This document shows, piece after piece, positions 43,901 to 57,246 of a stretch of 64,000 bases of DNA; position 1 is the stretch's first letter, and each line of letters starts with the position of its first letter. The notes under the pieces were generated by a model. It searched no databases, was not told where the DNA came from, and was given only the letters and a program-made list of their open reading frames with translations. The position numbers were made by a program, and so were the translations under genes. The stretch is from Neofusicoccum parvum (taxonomy: Eukaryota > Ascomycota > Dothideomycetes > Botryosphaeriales > Botryosphaeriaceae): positions 496,001 to 560,000 of the forward strand of contig CP087219.1 in NCBI GenBank assembly GCA_020912385.1. The letters are read 5' to 3'.

Positions 43901-46846
43901 TTCGATGCCGAGGGCACGAGGAGACAGGGTCCGCACGAGGCGCTGCATGATGGCGTCGATCCGGCAAGTGAGGTTGGCCGGTAATGCCGTGCATGATCTT
44001 GTTGATGATGCTAAAGAAAAGCCAGGTTGTGGAGATCGAGTAATTCAGAAAAGAGTAATCAGAGCCACACCTCAAACTTTCTTTTACGCATCTGTTCCCC
44101 GACGCACGAGAACAACGCGTCGATCCGGCATTCCTATCCGTACGTCTTCGGCAGTTGAGGATGGGATGATGGCCACGGTGAGACCGAGGGCACACGAAGG
44201 TAAACTGTGCGCTTGGTTTGCAGATCCGCTTAGTGTCTTGTCGAGCCCTCGTCGGTCTCATGATTATTCCTGTCGGTGGATCTGATCTTTCTTATTAGAT
44301 CCCATTATGGGCACAGCCGGTCCGACTTCATGCAGACCCTGAGTCCGAAAGGGGCAATGATGCCACACACCTCGATGGCAGCTCTTCCAGAGCAAAGTCG
44401 GTGACGCACAAGCGCTCGTACCGGCCATCCTCCACCCACGGCTCTCCCACGGCTCTCCAGGAGTCTAACACGAACGGCCCCTCCATCGGCGGGTTGGAAT
44501 CTCACGTCGTGTGGGCGATCTCCATTGGATTTATTTGAATATTTCCTATTGCGGCAGGCGCTCCGAGACATGGTCAATCAAGCTCGTGTAGATATTGTTC
44601 GGGGCGCCTTGGGACGGTGCGGAGCGGAGGCCAAGAGAAGCGCGGCTAGTCAATAGCGCGCGGTATCCGGGGCAGGAGGGGCGCCAGGAACGCGTGCTGC
44701 TGGGAAGGGCGCCGCGGGAGCATGGAGACACATCTGACGAGAGGGCCAAATTACCGCAGTTGGCGGGCGGTCGCTTAATGCAGACGGCAGAGCGGCTGAC
44801 GTGCGTGCTGACACAGGCGGAGCGCGACTGCCATCCCCGGATCCAGGTCGGCGGCGGGTCAAGGAGAGCCAAGCATGGCGACTCGACCGCGGATCCTGAG
44901 GCGGCAATGAGCGCGCGCTGCGGGCGGGTAATGGGCGCCAAGGCGTGCGCGCGCCTTGATGTCAGCTTGCGTGCATTAGCAGAAGTCTAAAGCGTCCTCG
45001 GTCTTGTTTCGCAGGAGGCCGCTGTTTGCACGCGGGCGCAGGCAAAGATGCTTTGTTGGGGGTTTCGGGGCGGTCGGCTCAACGGTGGGCGTGGCCGGCT
45101 TCACATGCGCCCGCGCGCCGCTGGAGATCTGCGCGCCTTCAGGCAGTCGGGCCGGGCGAGGGCGAGCGGGCTGGAGCGTGGCCGCGCTCCGCGTTTGCCC
45201 AAGAAGGCAGGGCGATGTTCCTGCGGCGCGGTGCGGCGTGTGATTGGCGCGGGGCGGCTGCCCAGCCGGCCATGACGAACGCTGCGAAATTGCGGTGGTG
45301 TGCTCGAAAACCAGGTTCGCCGCGCTGGACGGCCGAGCCGTGCAAAAGCAATGGCCTGATGGTTGCATTGCCAGTGCGCGGTGGGCGGCGATGTCGCAAC
45401 CTTCCGGGCGCCGCAGAGCAGCGACACGGCTGCAGGGACCTCCGCTGCGGCACGCCGCCCTCGACCGCCCACGCCAGCCAATTACCCAGACTTCGGCGGT
45501 GCCAGAAACGACCTCGCTTGCGGTCCAGCGAGCAGCGCCGTCCGCAAGCAGCAAGCACCGCGACGGCAGGTGGCGGCTGCTCCAGAGCCTGGCGCGCGCA
45601 GGCCCGCTGCCCGAGCTTCCGAGACAGCTGCACGATCAAGATTCATGCAGGAGTGATCATTGCCGTTATCTGATCCGGGGCCGACAGCGCGAGGCCTCTG
45701 GAAAGGCCACTTGGGAGCATCGGGTATCGATGAAGCCTGGTTCCTGGTTCTCGTGCTGCCTGATTGTCGGCTGCCGCGACTCATGGCAATAAGCTCGCGC
45801 CAATGCTGAAATGGCCCGAACGCCTCGCCACGTCCCGCGCGAGCGTCCCCGCATCGTCACGCTGCTGTGGCTTGTGCCTGGCCGTCGATCGCCTTACTCG
45901 CGACATATCGATCGTGATTTGCCCAGCCCATCTTATCAGCTTCACACAAGCTTCGCCGCTGCCTCGGCGGCCGCGGTCGGCGCGGCGGGCGGGCTCCCCT
46001 CTGGCGGGAGCGAAGCCCGCGCGCTGCTTGACTCCCTGACTGCCGCCGCGGCGTCTAGAACGCCGCGCCAGATTGGAGGGCGGGCCTGGTGATGCGCCGA
46101 ACCATGCGCAGATTCAGGCTGGAAATGAGCTGATGCTACGGTTACGCACCGCGGGACGCTCTCTCCTGGCGGCGGCCACGCCAATGGGCGATGCGAGCTG
46201 GAGGCATTTAACCGGCGAAGGACAGCCGAGGCGGGCGCAGGCAGCGGATAGGCGAGAGGAAAGGGGAGGCCAAAACGCCAAAGCAAAAGAAATGGAACCA
46301 GCGACCCGGTACAGCTATGAACGGACGTGTCTGATATAAACATGGTCAGCGGACGGTTACGAGGAGCTACGCAAGCGGAGAGAAATTCGACTCATTCCCG
46401 GGTCGCGTCCTGGTCGCCGGCAACACCTGCAAGCCCTAGGCCCAGAGCGGCAGCGGTGCGCACGCAGCCAAACCGTAAATGCCCGTCATAAGACATGGGA
46501 GCCCGGCGCGCGCGGGCCACGGATCCAGGCTGGCGCCCGGCGGCCGAGATGTGCGTCGCCTTGCAGGAGCCGGGACCAGGGCGGTGATCAGGGAGCAGCG
46601 CCGCCGTTCGCGGGCGCATGCGGACATGGGGCCACCACGGGGCCGCCTGGGGGGGAGGGAGGGATGAGGTTGGTGAAAGGGCCGCGATAGCGCGCCGCAG
46701 GCTTAGCGGCCGCGGGCGGTAGCGAGCCTCCACCAGGCCAAAATGCGACTGTTGCGCGGCCATCTCGTCTCGCGGCAGAGGCGTTGATCGCCGCCGGGCT
46801 AAAGCGTCGGCCGGCGGCGGAATCCCTGCACTGCTCCATCGGGGCC

Positions 46847-46850
<4 letters not shown>

Positions 46851-46880
<30 letters not shown>
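46851..46880 (+). repeat. (CAG)10 microsatellite
   Basis: Ten CAG units followed by interrupted CAG triplets to about 46901. It lies in a gene-poor GC-rich region and is not in a supported coding frame. Confidence 0.9.
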
Positions 46881-46882
<2 letters not shown>

Positions 46883-48463
46883 CAGCAGCGTCAGCAGCAG
46901 CACGCTGGCGCGGCTCTCCGGCGCCGGGGGGTGCTGGCCGGCTGGGCGGCGGAGCGGGCGCGGTGCGTGGCCGCGGGCGGTCAGCAGGCGCAAGACATGT
47001 CGGAGCAGCCTGGCAGCCGGACGTGGTCTCAGTGCCAAGGCCGCGCGCGCTCACATCTTTCCCTGGCGGATGAGACTTACATCACCGCCACAGGCGACCC
47101 GTCGCACAGCGCTATCGAAAAGCGCTCGCTGGTGCAGTGGAGCGCTGGAAGCGAGGTGACCAGCCCTGCGCCGGCCATCCCTTTTCATCGCCGCGCGCCC
47201 CAAAGCGGCATAAGGGCCACGCGAAAGCAGCAGGCGCCGCCCAGAGCGGGCGGGCGCCGCGGCTCAAGTTGCAGCGCGCGCGATTAAGCATTCTGCCACC
47301 TGCGCGCCGCCCTTCCTGCTGCCCGCCCGGCGAGCAGTCACACTCGGCGCTGCCCTGCGCGGGCTGGGCCTTATATACGCAGCAGCGTGGCGGGGCGCGC
47401 GCTGCTGGCCGGCGGTCGCACCGCGCGACGCAGCGGCGTCCGAATGGGAGGCGCCCGGCAGCGCGCCCGCTTGCGCGCGCAGCCGACGGGCTGGCGGGCT
47501 GCAAGAGGCGGCGAAAGCAGCGTAGGCGTGGGGCAGATCTGGCCGTCAGTCAACGGCAGCTAGGAGCGCCACGCCAAGGGCCGCCGTTGACAGATCGATT
47601 CCTGGTTGCCAGACACCCCGTCCTGCAGCGCCCGGCAAGCGGCGTCGCACGAGGGCGCACGGCGGCACCGTGTTGACCATTCCGCATTCCAGTTTCCTTG
47701 GGCGGGCCATGCCTCCTTGCGGCGCCCTGAGCCCTCGCAGGCCCGCTGGCATGTAACTGCGCGCTCACAAATTGCTGGGGCGTGACACCTGCAGCGCCCA
47801 CCGATGCGAAACAGTCGCGCCGAAAAACCTGGGGCCGCCTGTTTGTGTTTGACCCGGGAAAAGGCCTTATTTGACGATGCGCGACGAAAATGCGCATCTG
47901 CGCCTGCATCACCACCATCAGCTGCACCTCTCCTTGCGCATCAGGCTAGCCCGTGTGCCGCGCAGATAAAACCCGGCATATCCTGACCTGCCGCCGGAAC
48001 GCCTGCCTGCCGCCCACCGTCCCATCCCAAGCCCTTCCCCACGGCCTGCAGGACGCCCCAGGGCCCATTGGCCGCGACGAACCCGGTGCCCCAGCGCGCC
48101 AATCGAGCAGCCCGGCCTGAGTCAAGCCCACGCCTCGGCCGCTGCCATCCCAGGTTGTCGCAAATGTCTGGCGTGAGGCTTTGGCATCCCTGGAACAAAT
48201 CCCAGAAGCCCTCGCCAGCAGCATAGCCGACGCGCTCTGAAGCTTCCTGCCTGCCCATGTCGATCCAGATACAACCTTGACACCGCGGCCCGCTCGTGCC
48301 TTTTAACCTCCGTATCCGCCACATTGGACCGTTTGGGTCGCCTGCTGTTTCGACTGTCTCGCTGCCCTCACCGACTCTGGTTTGCGGGTCACGGCCAACG
48401 ACAAGCGGAGCTCCCAATGCGGCTTCGTGCATCGTGTCCTGCCGCGGACAACTAATAACACGC

Positions 48464-49968
48464 ATGTCCCGACCTCCAGCGCCGCCGCCGATACATCCTC
48501 CAAGCTCATCCACCACCACGACGCAAATGGCCATGACCGAGACGCAGAACCTCCCGCATTTTCCTCCGCCGCCCTACCTTGGAGACCCCTACCGCCGCCT
48601 GCCCCAGCCTGTCCAGCTGCCTCCCCTCTCTGTGCCTCGGGATCCCGTGCGACCTGACTTCCCGCCCTTCTTCTCGCCTTCGCAGCGCTCTCTGCCCTCC
48701 ATCCACTCTCTCCCCACCACCGCCTCTGCCCCGTCCCAGTCCAGGCCTGAGCAGCACCGCTCTCAGACCCGCTCCTCCGCTCCCGTCGACAAGCTCCTGT
48801 CGTCGAATCCCTACACCCCGCCGCGCTCAGAGCCGCCCTACTCGCCTCTGCAGTATGGCCGCACCATCTCCCCCAGGTCACAGGTCGAGGCGAGGGCTCC
48901 TCCCCCACGACAGGTAGCGGCGCGCTACCCGGACGAGCCGCGCCCGGTCCACCAAGAGCCTGCGTACATTCCTCCAGGAAATCCTCCACCGCCGCCTCCG
49001 CAAAGACAGCAGTCCTACCAGCCGCTGCCTTCGCCCAACTACACCTCAAGCTACCCGCCCAGCAACGCCTCATTCCGTGGATCAATCGACTCGCATCGTG
49101 GATCTGCAGCATCTTCTTATGGAGTGGCTGCGAGTTACCCCGAGCCTGCAGCTCCCATAACCGCCCAAAGACCGCCTCCGCCTCCTCCGCCTGCAACTGC
49201 GGCCAGCGTTGGACCGAACATTGTTCCTAACGCGCCATACCGCGGCCCGCAGCAAGACAAGACGTACGCTACGATCTCCAGCTAAACTTGCAACAATGCT
49301 AATGGAATTCAAGGCAATATGAATACAAGCTCGTCGTACGGCAGCAGCCAGTCGCCGCTCGAGCTTGCGGGTTTGGAGAGCGTGACCGGAGAGTAATCGA
49401 TCCTCCCCCCATCATCCAGCTCCTAGTGACAGATCCTAAAACTGGACAATCGGATCCGGATGAGCTGCGATATTCGCTGAACGTTGTGCACTGCACCCTC
49501 TGGAACGCCGACGGGACGAACGAGGAGACAGCACTGATTCAGCCCGACCGGAGAACCACCAGGCGTCTCATGGGCCAACTGGTCGCCTCGCCCTCCGTTG
49601 CAAAGGACGAGCACGACGTCGAGGGCTGTTTCTTTTGCTTTCCTGACCTGTCTTGCCGCACGCACGGCAAGTACCGGCTTCGCTTCGTCTTGATGCGCAT
49701 CGACCCGATGAATCTGCATGTCGGCGGTCTGATGCCAATTCTGACGGAGGTCTTGAGCGATGTCTTCACTGTCTACACAGCCAAGGACTTCCCGGGAATG
49801 CGGCCCAGTAGTGCGCTGACGCGAGCACTGAAGCTGCAAGGATGCAACATTCAAGTCAAGAAGGGTAACGAGAAGGCGCTGGCCAGGCGGCGGGCCAGCC
49901 ACATCAGCGACGAAGACGATCAGGGAGATAACGAGTCGCATTCAGGGCGCAAACGGCGCAGGGAGTAA
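48464..49968 (+). CDS. Velvet-domain regulator, probably VelC type
   Basis: Velvet proteins are fungal DNA-binding or cofactor proteins that link development with secondary metabolism. Exons are 48464-49263 and 49314-49968 (484 aa); the 50-nt intron has a GCTAATG branch site and phase 2. The N-terminal about 265 residues are Pro/Ser/Tyr rich and disordered. The velvet domain spans from intron to near the end: YEYKLVVRQQPVAARACGFGERDRRVIDPPPIIQL, then TLWNADGTNEETAL, GCFFCFPDLSCRTHGKYRLRF, and AKDFPGMRPSSALTRAL. The C-terminus is basic (GRKRRRE). A long Pro-rich N-terminus with a C-terminal, uninterrupted velvet domain fits VelC better than VelB (interrupted domain) or VosA (N-terminal domain). 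Start is uncertain: Met at 48527/48533 has good context, and the frame is open from 48296. Confidence 0.88.
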
Positions 49969-51287
49969 ATTGGGTTGGTTCAGGTATCTAAAATCGGGGT
50001 TACTGTTACAAGGGAATACTTGGTGATAAACGGGCATATTGGGTCATATTAAAGCTGGCATGGCATACCCCTTCTATTATCTCCCTTTTGGCGCGCAGCA
50101 CAGGTTCGAAGATTTCCAGTTATTTGTCTGTCGCAAGTGTGCGTCTTTCGGCAAAGGCATTGGTACGTAGCATTCTGTCAGCTACATATGCGCGACCTGC
50201 TTTTTACAGTTCAGTTTTCTTCGGGGCAAGGACGAAGAGACGGTGAAATGGATGGATGAAACTGGCATGGATGGCATGAATCATGAAGGCTGCGTTGCGG
50301 GAGGATGGTTGAGTGTATATGACCAGATAGCAAGAGAGGCGGTTTGCGTAAAGTGTTTGCTACATGGGCTGGTGCGCTCTTAATGGTCTCTACTATCGTC
50401 CTCTCGGTTTGCTTGGACCACCCGCTTTCAGTCAGCCTCATGGTCTGCCTTGCACCGCCCGCAAACATCAATACGTCTGAGGTTTGCATCGTGATGGCCC
50501 ACTGGGTCCATGAGTAATGCATGATCCTGAAGGCTGTAGGGCGCCCTTGGGTGGCTTTCCAGAAGGCTTGGCACGTCGTGTGAGCAGCCCATACAGAGGT
50601 GAAGCACCCGCTCGGTGCATGTTTTATGGAGACCCCAATTCTGCCTTGAGCCGTGCAGATGGCTGAATAATTCGATACTGCATTCGCGTATATACTCCCG
50701 TCCTTTCGCGTCGCTCGAGGCCGGAGAACGGGTCCTCGCGGCCCTGCCAAAAGCATCGCGTCTTACACTCACCAGCCGCCTCGTCGAGTTTCAGTCCAGA
50801 CCGTCCCGTCGTATTTTCTGCGCGCAAGATTGAAAGTGGAGAGATAGCGAGGTGTGCGCTGGACGCGCATGTCCTGCTGTGCAGCCACCCCATCGAAGAT
50901 CGCCGCGGTCAGTATGCACCGCGTTCCTTCGGGTAGCTGTCACAGGCGTAGCTGACCAGAGCGATGGGAGCGGCGGGCAGGCAGGCGCGTCATTGCCGCG
51001 TTTTGGGTTCGCGCTCCCGCTGCAAGAAATAGCTCGCACGCAGGCCGCCAGGAGAGCGCGGGAAAGGGAGCAGCGCTGAGCGGAGCTGGTTGGCGCAGGC
51101 GAGCGTGTCGGGTTAAGGTTTTCTTTGCCTTTTGACTGGCGCGCCCAAGCTCCAGGCCGGCCAGCCCTAGCCCGCGCGGCGAGCCCCACCAATATTTTTT
51201 CGCGACCACTGCCGTCACCTCGACTTTTCTTTCTCTCCCCCTGGCAGAAGCCAGGAAAGGCACCGCTTAGTTTCGCAGCCGCCCAAA
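49969..51287. other. Intergenic region and CTP synthase promoter
   Basis: 3' flank of the velvet gene and promoter of CTP synthase. A pyrimidine-rich tract (about 51210-51242) precedes the start by 45 bp, common before strongly expressed fungal genes. No gene seen. Confidence 0.5.
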
Positions 51288-53339
<2,052 letters not shown>

Positions 53340-53732
53340 ATCGTTTCCTTTTTGAAGACGATGGTATATGGGGAAAATGGAAAGAGACCATCTGTCATTA
53401 AACTTGGGTTGGAGAGGTTAAAGAAAGGCATAGTAAAAAATTCGGCAAAGTGGTCGGCGTTGGTGGCATCCAGGCTCTGTGTTTTACTCTAGAGGCTCGA
53501 GGTATTCCTTCAATTCGTCTTGGGTATTTGGTCTGTTTGGATATAAATCTTGCCTTAAGAGGCCACGCTGCCGAGCAGCGAACGAAAGAAATATGAAAAT
53601 CATCATGAAAACCTCAGTAAGGTCCTTCCTGCCCAATGCATTCACTGTGTTGCCCGTCCGAGTGTCTTTGCCCTCTGGCCATCTATTTTCTAGTCGCAAC
53701 TTCGTCATCCCTTTCAGCCTTCATAGCTGATT
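53340..53732. other. Convergent 3' flanks
   Basis: 393 bp between the stop codons of CTP synthase (plus) and the Nudix gene (minus). AT-richer than the genes, as expected for fungal 3' UTRs. No gene seen. Confidence 0.6.
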
Positions 53733-54424
53733 TCAGAGCTTCCATCGCTTGGAGATTTCAATGCCCTCGGCAAGCGTGCCGACACGCGCATCAATGGCGT
53801 ATCCCTGCTGCTCGAGGGCGCGGCATTGGGTGTACAGGTCGGCCAGCGGCACGGTGAAGCACTCGATGAACTCGTTCTCCTCGAGCTCTGGCTTGGGGTT
53901 CTTGTTCTCGGGCTTGGTCATGTCGACCGTGACGTGAACCATGTTGAGGTTGGTATTGCAGAAGCCGGGGTCTGATACCACGCAAAGTGTCAGCGAACCA
54001 ACGTCACCACCGTCTTCCCTCTCCATTCTCCCTCCTTCCCGCGTATCTCTCTCTCCAATCACTCACCGTTCCACATCACCGGACTCACGCCGAACCCCTC
54101 CGTCACCACCTCGCCGACGTACCCCGTCTCCTCCTTCAGCTCGCGCACGGCGCACGCCTCGGGCGTCTCGCCGGCGTCGATCAGGCCCGCCGGCACCTCG
54201 ATGCACACGGCGTTGACGGGCGGGCGGAACTGCTTCTGCAGCAGCAGCGCGGGCGGCGCGGACGGCGTCTGCAGGATCGCGACGATGCCGACGCCGTCGA
54301 TGAGCGAGCCGGCCGGGCGCGTCTGCCGCTCCGCCGACTCCCAGTCGCGGGTCTGCTGGAGGGGGTCCGCGTAGGTGGTCCTGCGGGGCGCGGTCGAGGC
54401 GGCGTTAGAGAAAGTGGACGGTGG

Positions 54425-54460
<36 letters not shown>

Positions 54461-54664
54461 CAATTGGGGGGGGTGCGGGCGCGCGTACTTCACCAGGCGC
54501 ACCCAGCGGGCGTTCTTGGGGTCCTGCGAGGCGCGGGCGCCGGTGGTCAGCGCGGTGTGTCAGATGGCTGCTTGTTTTTCTCGAAGCCCGGGCGGAGGCA
54601 TTGGGGGGTGGGGATGACGCACGAGCGGCTCGGTCTTGAGCACCTTCGCGTCGGCGGCCGACAT
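53733..54664 (-). CDS. YSA1: Nudix hydrolase, ADP-ribose pyrophosphatase type (NUDT5/YSA1-like)
   Basis: Hydrolyses ADP-ribose and similar ADP-sugars to AMP and sugar phosphate. 209 aa. Exons on minus are 54664-54623, 54523-54489, 54380-54067 and 53971-53733; phases match throughout. The start MSAADAKVLKTEPL joins DPKNARWVRLVK and TTYADPLQQTRDWE, the usual N-terminal order of this subfamily. The Nudix box is complete at residues 91-113: G-LIDAG-E-TPEACAV-RELKEETGY, fitting GX5EX7REUXEEXGU. The C-terminal part (DPGFCNTNLNMVHVTVDM, NEFIECFTVPL) is also typical. Intron 2 (54381-54488) contains a 34-nt poly-G tract on the plus strand. Short exon 2 is 35 nt. Confidence 0.93.
54426..54459 (+). repeat. 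34-nt poly-G tract inside a Nudix-gene intron
   Basis: 34 consecutive G on plus, thus poly-C in the pre-mRNA, within intron 2 of the Nudix gene. Seen directly. Confidence 0.9.
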
Positions 54665-56856
54665 TGTGTTATGTGCGACGGTGCGGGTGTGGGGGAGCGG
54701 TGGGCGGGTGTCGGGGCGGGTGTGGCGGGCTGAGGTGAGAGAGACTCGGAGGTGCCCCGCGGCTGCTCGAGTCAGGCAGGCGCGGAGGGCCGATGACGCA
54801 CTTCCGTTTCAGGGTCCAGGCCACGGCAGGGGCGCAGGCGCGCTGCGAGACCTCCAGTGCTCGTCTGTTCCGTCTGGCCGTGTCTCGAACTCTCGGCGAG
54901 CGGTGAGAGCAGCGCGCCGGCGTCGCCATCATGCTGTGTCGAGCGAGCATCTCACTCTCCGACGCCGAGCTCTGCCTCTCGCCGGGCCAGCAGGCCGCCG
55001 CTTGCCCTTCGATCAAATCAGACTGCGTCCTTGCTTAACCGCCCGCCCTCTGCATGTCGTACCGACTCATCTTGCAGCCCGCAGCGCCTGCCGTCCGATC
55101 GATCTGACCTGAACACCCAGCGCAGAATCTGTCGATGTGGTGCAGGCCAGGATACATACCCGCCTGCCGCCGACTGGAGCGCGCACACAGAGTACGTACA
55201 TACAAAACACACAGGCACACCACGAAACATGCTTCACACACATACACCCACGCACATACGCACATGCGAGACCACTTCCTGTTGCTCCCCGAGACGTTTT
55301 CGCAAATCCTGCGGCCTCCCGGCCACCCCTCTCGTCCGCAGAGAAAAGGGGTGGGAAAGCAAAGAAGGCCGGGTCAGAAAGACTCAGGAAATGACCTCCC
55401 ATGGCGCCCAATTACCGCATGCCACGGTCCATTGCGGCTCAATCCGTGCAACCGTCTTCCCCCCCGGTTTTCCGCCGTAGCACCAGCTCCCCAGCCACCA
55501 AGCAGAAAGCGGACGCAGTCCGGAATCCTAGGTTTCTGGCTGCCCTCTCCTTCCCGTTCGGCATGGTCTGCCGCTCCCACGTCCGTCGTTTCGACGTCGC
55601 TAAAGGAATGGGGTGGAGAGGGCTGTGGGTGAGCGGGTGGATGGGTGGACGTGTGAGATGAGTGGGCCACGGGGAAAAAGTATGTGGACGCATGCACGCA
55701 CGCACGCACGCATGCATGCACAGGACGCGTTACTACCACGCCAGCGAATATGCGTGTGTGAGTGTGCGAAGTGAAAGGGTCTGTTGACCTCTACCCGGTT
55801 TTTCGAACACCCACTTTAGCTTCGCACAAATATTCCCTTTGAGGTCACACGGCCGGGTGAGACATGCAGACCCTCTTTTTTGCCGACGTCCTCTTTTTTT
55901 TCCTTCCTCTCCTTTGTGTTGCGTGGCGGAACCTTTCATCTTCTGCGCTTTTTTTTCATTTATCGATCGGTTGGTAGCCGGAGATGCGGGTGGGTGGTTT
56001 GGGGTTACACAGATCGAGACACCCACATACTCTTTTATGTCCGTCCAGGGGCCCGGTCTGGAAGGGGTGGGAAGGTGTGAGAGTGAGACTGTGACCGGGT
56101 GTGGCTGACAGGGTAGGGGGATGGGACGTGTGGGGTGGTGGATGGGTGTGGGTGTTTAGTGGATGGTGTGGATGCAGGTTGGCTGTGGGTGGGTGTGCTG
56201 CCCCGTGTGCGTTCCCGGGTTTTGTTTTGCCTTGGGGGGCAAGACGGACGGACGGACGGGGACGGCCGGCCGATCACCTTTGTGTAGCCATGGCTCGGGG
56301 AGACGCGGTTGCGGCGTTCGGTTCGAAGAGATCTCGGAAACCGGGAAAAAAGCAATTATGGGCGGCTCGAAGGCGGTCTGGGCTTTAAGGCTGGTGGGGA
56401 CCACGCGTACCTGGAAACGGCGTCATTGTCAATGCACGGCCGACGGATGAGGTGAGCAATTCTTGCCGGTGGGTCTTTATTCTGTCTCAGTGGTGATGGA
56501 TACTGCGGTTGACGGCCAATATGATCTACCATTGACAAGATTAACTCAGCAGCTGCTAGAGCATTCAATCGGATGGACGGATTAATTGTTGTGGAGCACT
56601 TTGCCTTCAGGTAAATTACTCAACTGCAAAAATCTGAATCTCTCTTTCAACCATGTTGAGCTTCACTTTACGCCGTTATTCGCTATGCCTTCCTTCCGGC
56701 TGTAAATGGTCGCGGTAGCGGTAAGCCGAGCCCGCCATTTAATAGCGAAGGAAAGAGGAAAAACAAAACGAAGAGCTTACCGCACGGTGTCAAAAGTTTT
56801 CGGCCAAACCCACGTGATCTCACCTTACTGCATTCCTCCTTTTCTTCCCCTCCCAA
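54665..56856. other. Intergenic region with simple repeats
   Basis: Promoter of the Nudix gene and then gene-poor DNA. It holds a GCAC-type tetranucleotide array (about 55692-55720), a GGAC-type array (about 56245-56263) and a 9-bp inverted repeat (GCGGTAAGC 56718-56726, GCTTACCGC 56775-56783). From 56.6 kb it becomes AT-rich near the transposase relic. No gene seen. Confidence 0.5.
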
Positions 56857-57246
56857 TTATATTAACAAAGCATATTCAATAGCCCAAAGTTGATTCATTA
56901 ATAATGCTTTGTTCTGATACCCTTTCGCCTTTAACATAGCCTGTAGTCTGAAAGGCATTGAATCAGCCAGTCTTTTCAAATCTGGCTTCTCCATCTGTTT
57001 CCGAGCAATAAGGAGCCAGTATCTTCATTTAGCCTCAATCTTATCTTCATTCCCATTCATAAACTTAATATGGGATGCCACCTCTTGTAGTTTTGCCTTG
57101 AGAGGGAACCAAAGGTATTCATCTGGGTTGAGACCAGGTGAATAAGGTGGATGATGCGGCGGCGGCGAGGGTGGTGTGGACGGCATTGCTGGTCTGATGG
57201 TCAGGCTGGGCCTCGGCTCACTGATCCCAGATCTATGGTATAGCAT
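56857..57246 (-). pseudogene. C-terminal remnant of a Tc1/mariner-type DDE transposase
   Basis: The minus-strand frame reads HHPPYSPGLNPDEYLWFPLKAKL, the motif before the last catalytic acidic residue in DDE_3/Tc1-mariner transposases. After a TGA (57025-57027) the same frame continues with KRLADSMPFRLQAMLKAKGYQNKA, matching the usual C-terminal end (SMPRRLQAVIKAKG). The catalytic core upstream is gone and replaced by Pro-rich sequence. AT-rich composition and the internal stop indicate an old dead copy. Confidence 0.8.

Larger units (their letters stand above)
38193..48463. other. 10-kb region without a recognisable gene
   Basis: I found no conserved protein, RNA gene or convincing spliced frame here on either strand. 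Many long open frames occur, but they overlap each other on both strands and are rich in Arg, Ala, Pro, Gly and Ser. From 44.6 to 47.7 kb the DNA is very GC-rich, which by itself lengthens chance frames. Marked features are two poly-G tracts and a CAG repeat (listed separately). The region ends at the velvet-family gene, whose regulatory DNA or long leader may account for part of it. Confidence 0.5.

Noticed and set aside
46784..47287. Open frame with poly-Ala from the CAG repeat
   Set aside because: Length is explained by GC content and the triplet repeat; no conserved sequence.
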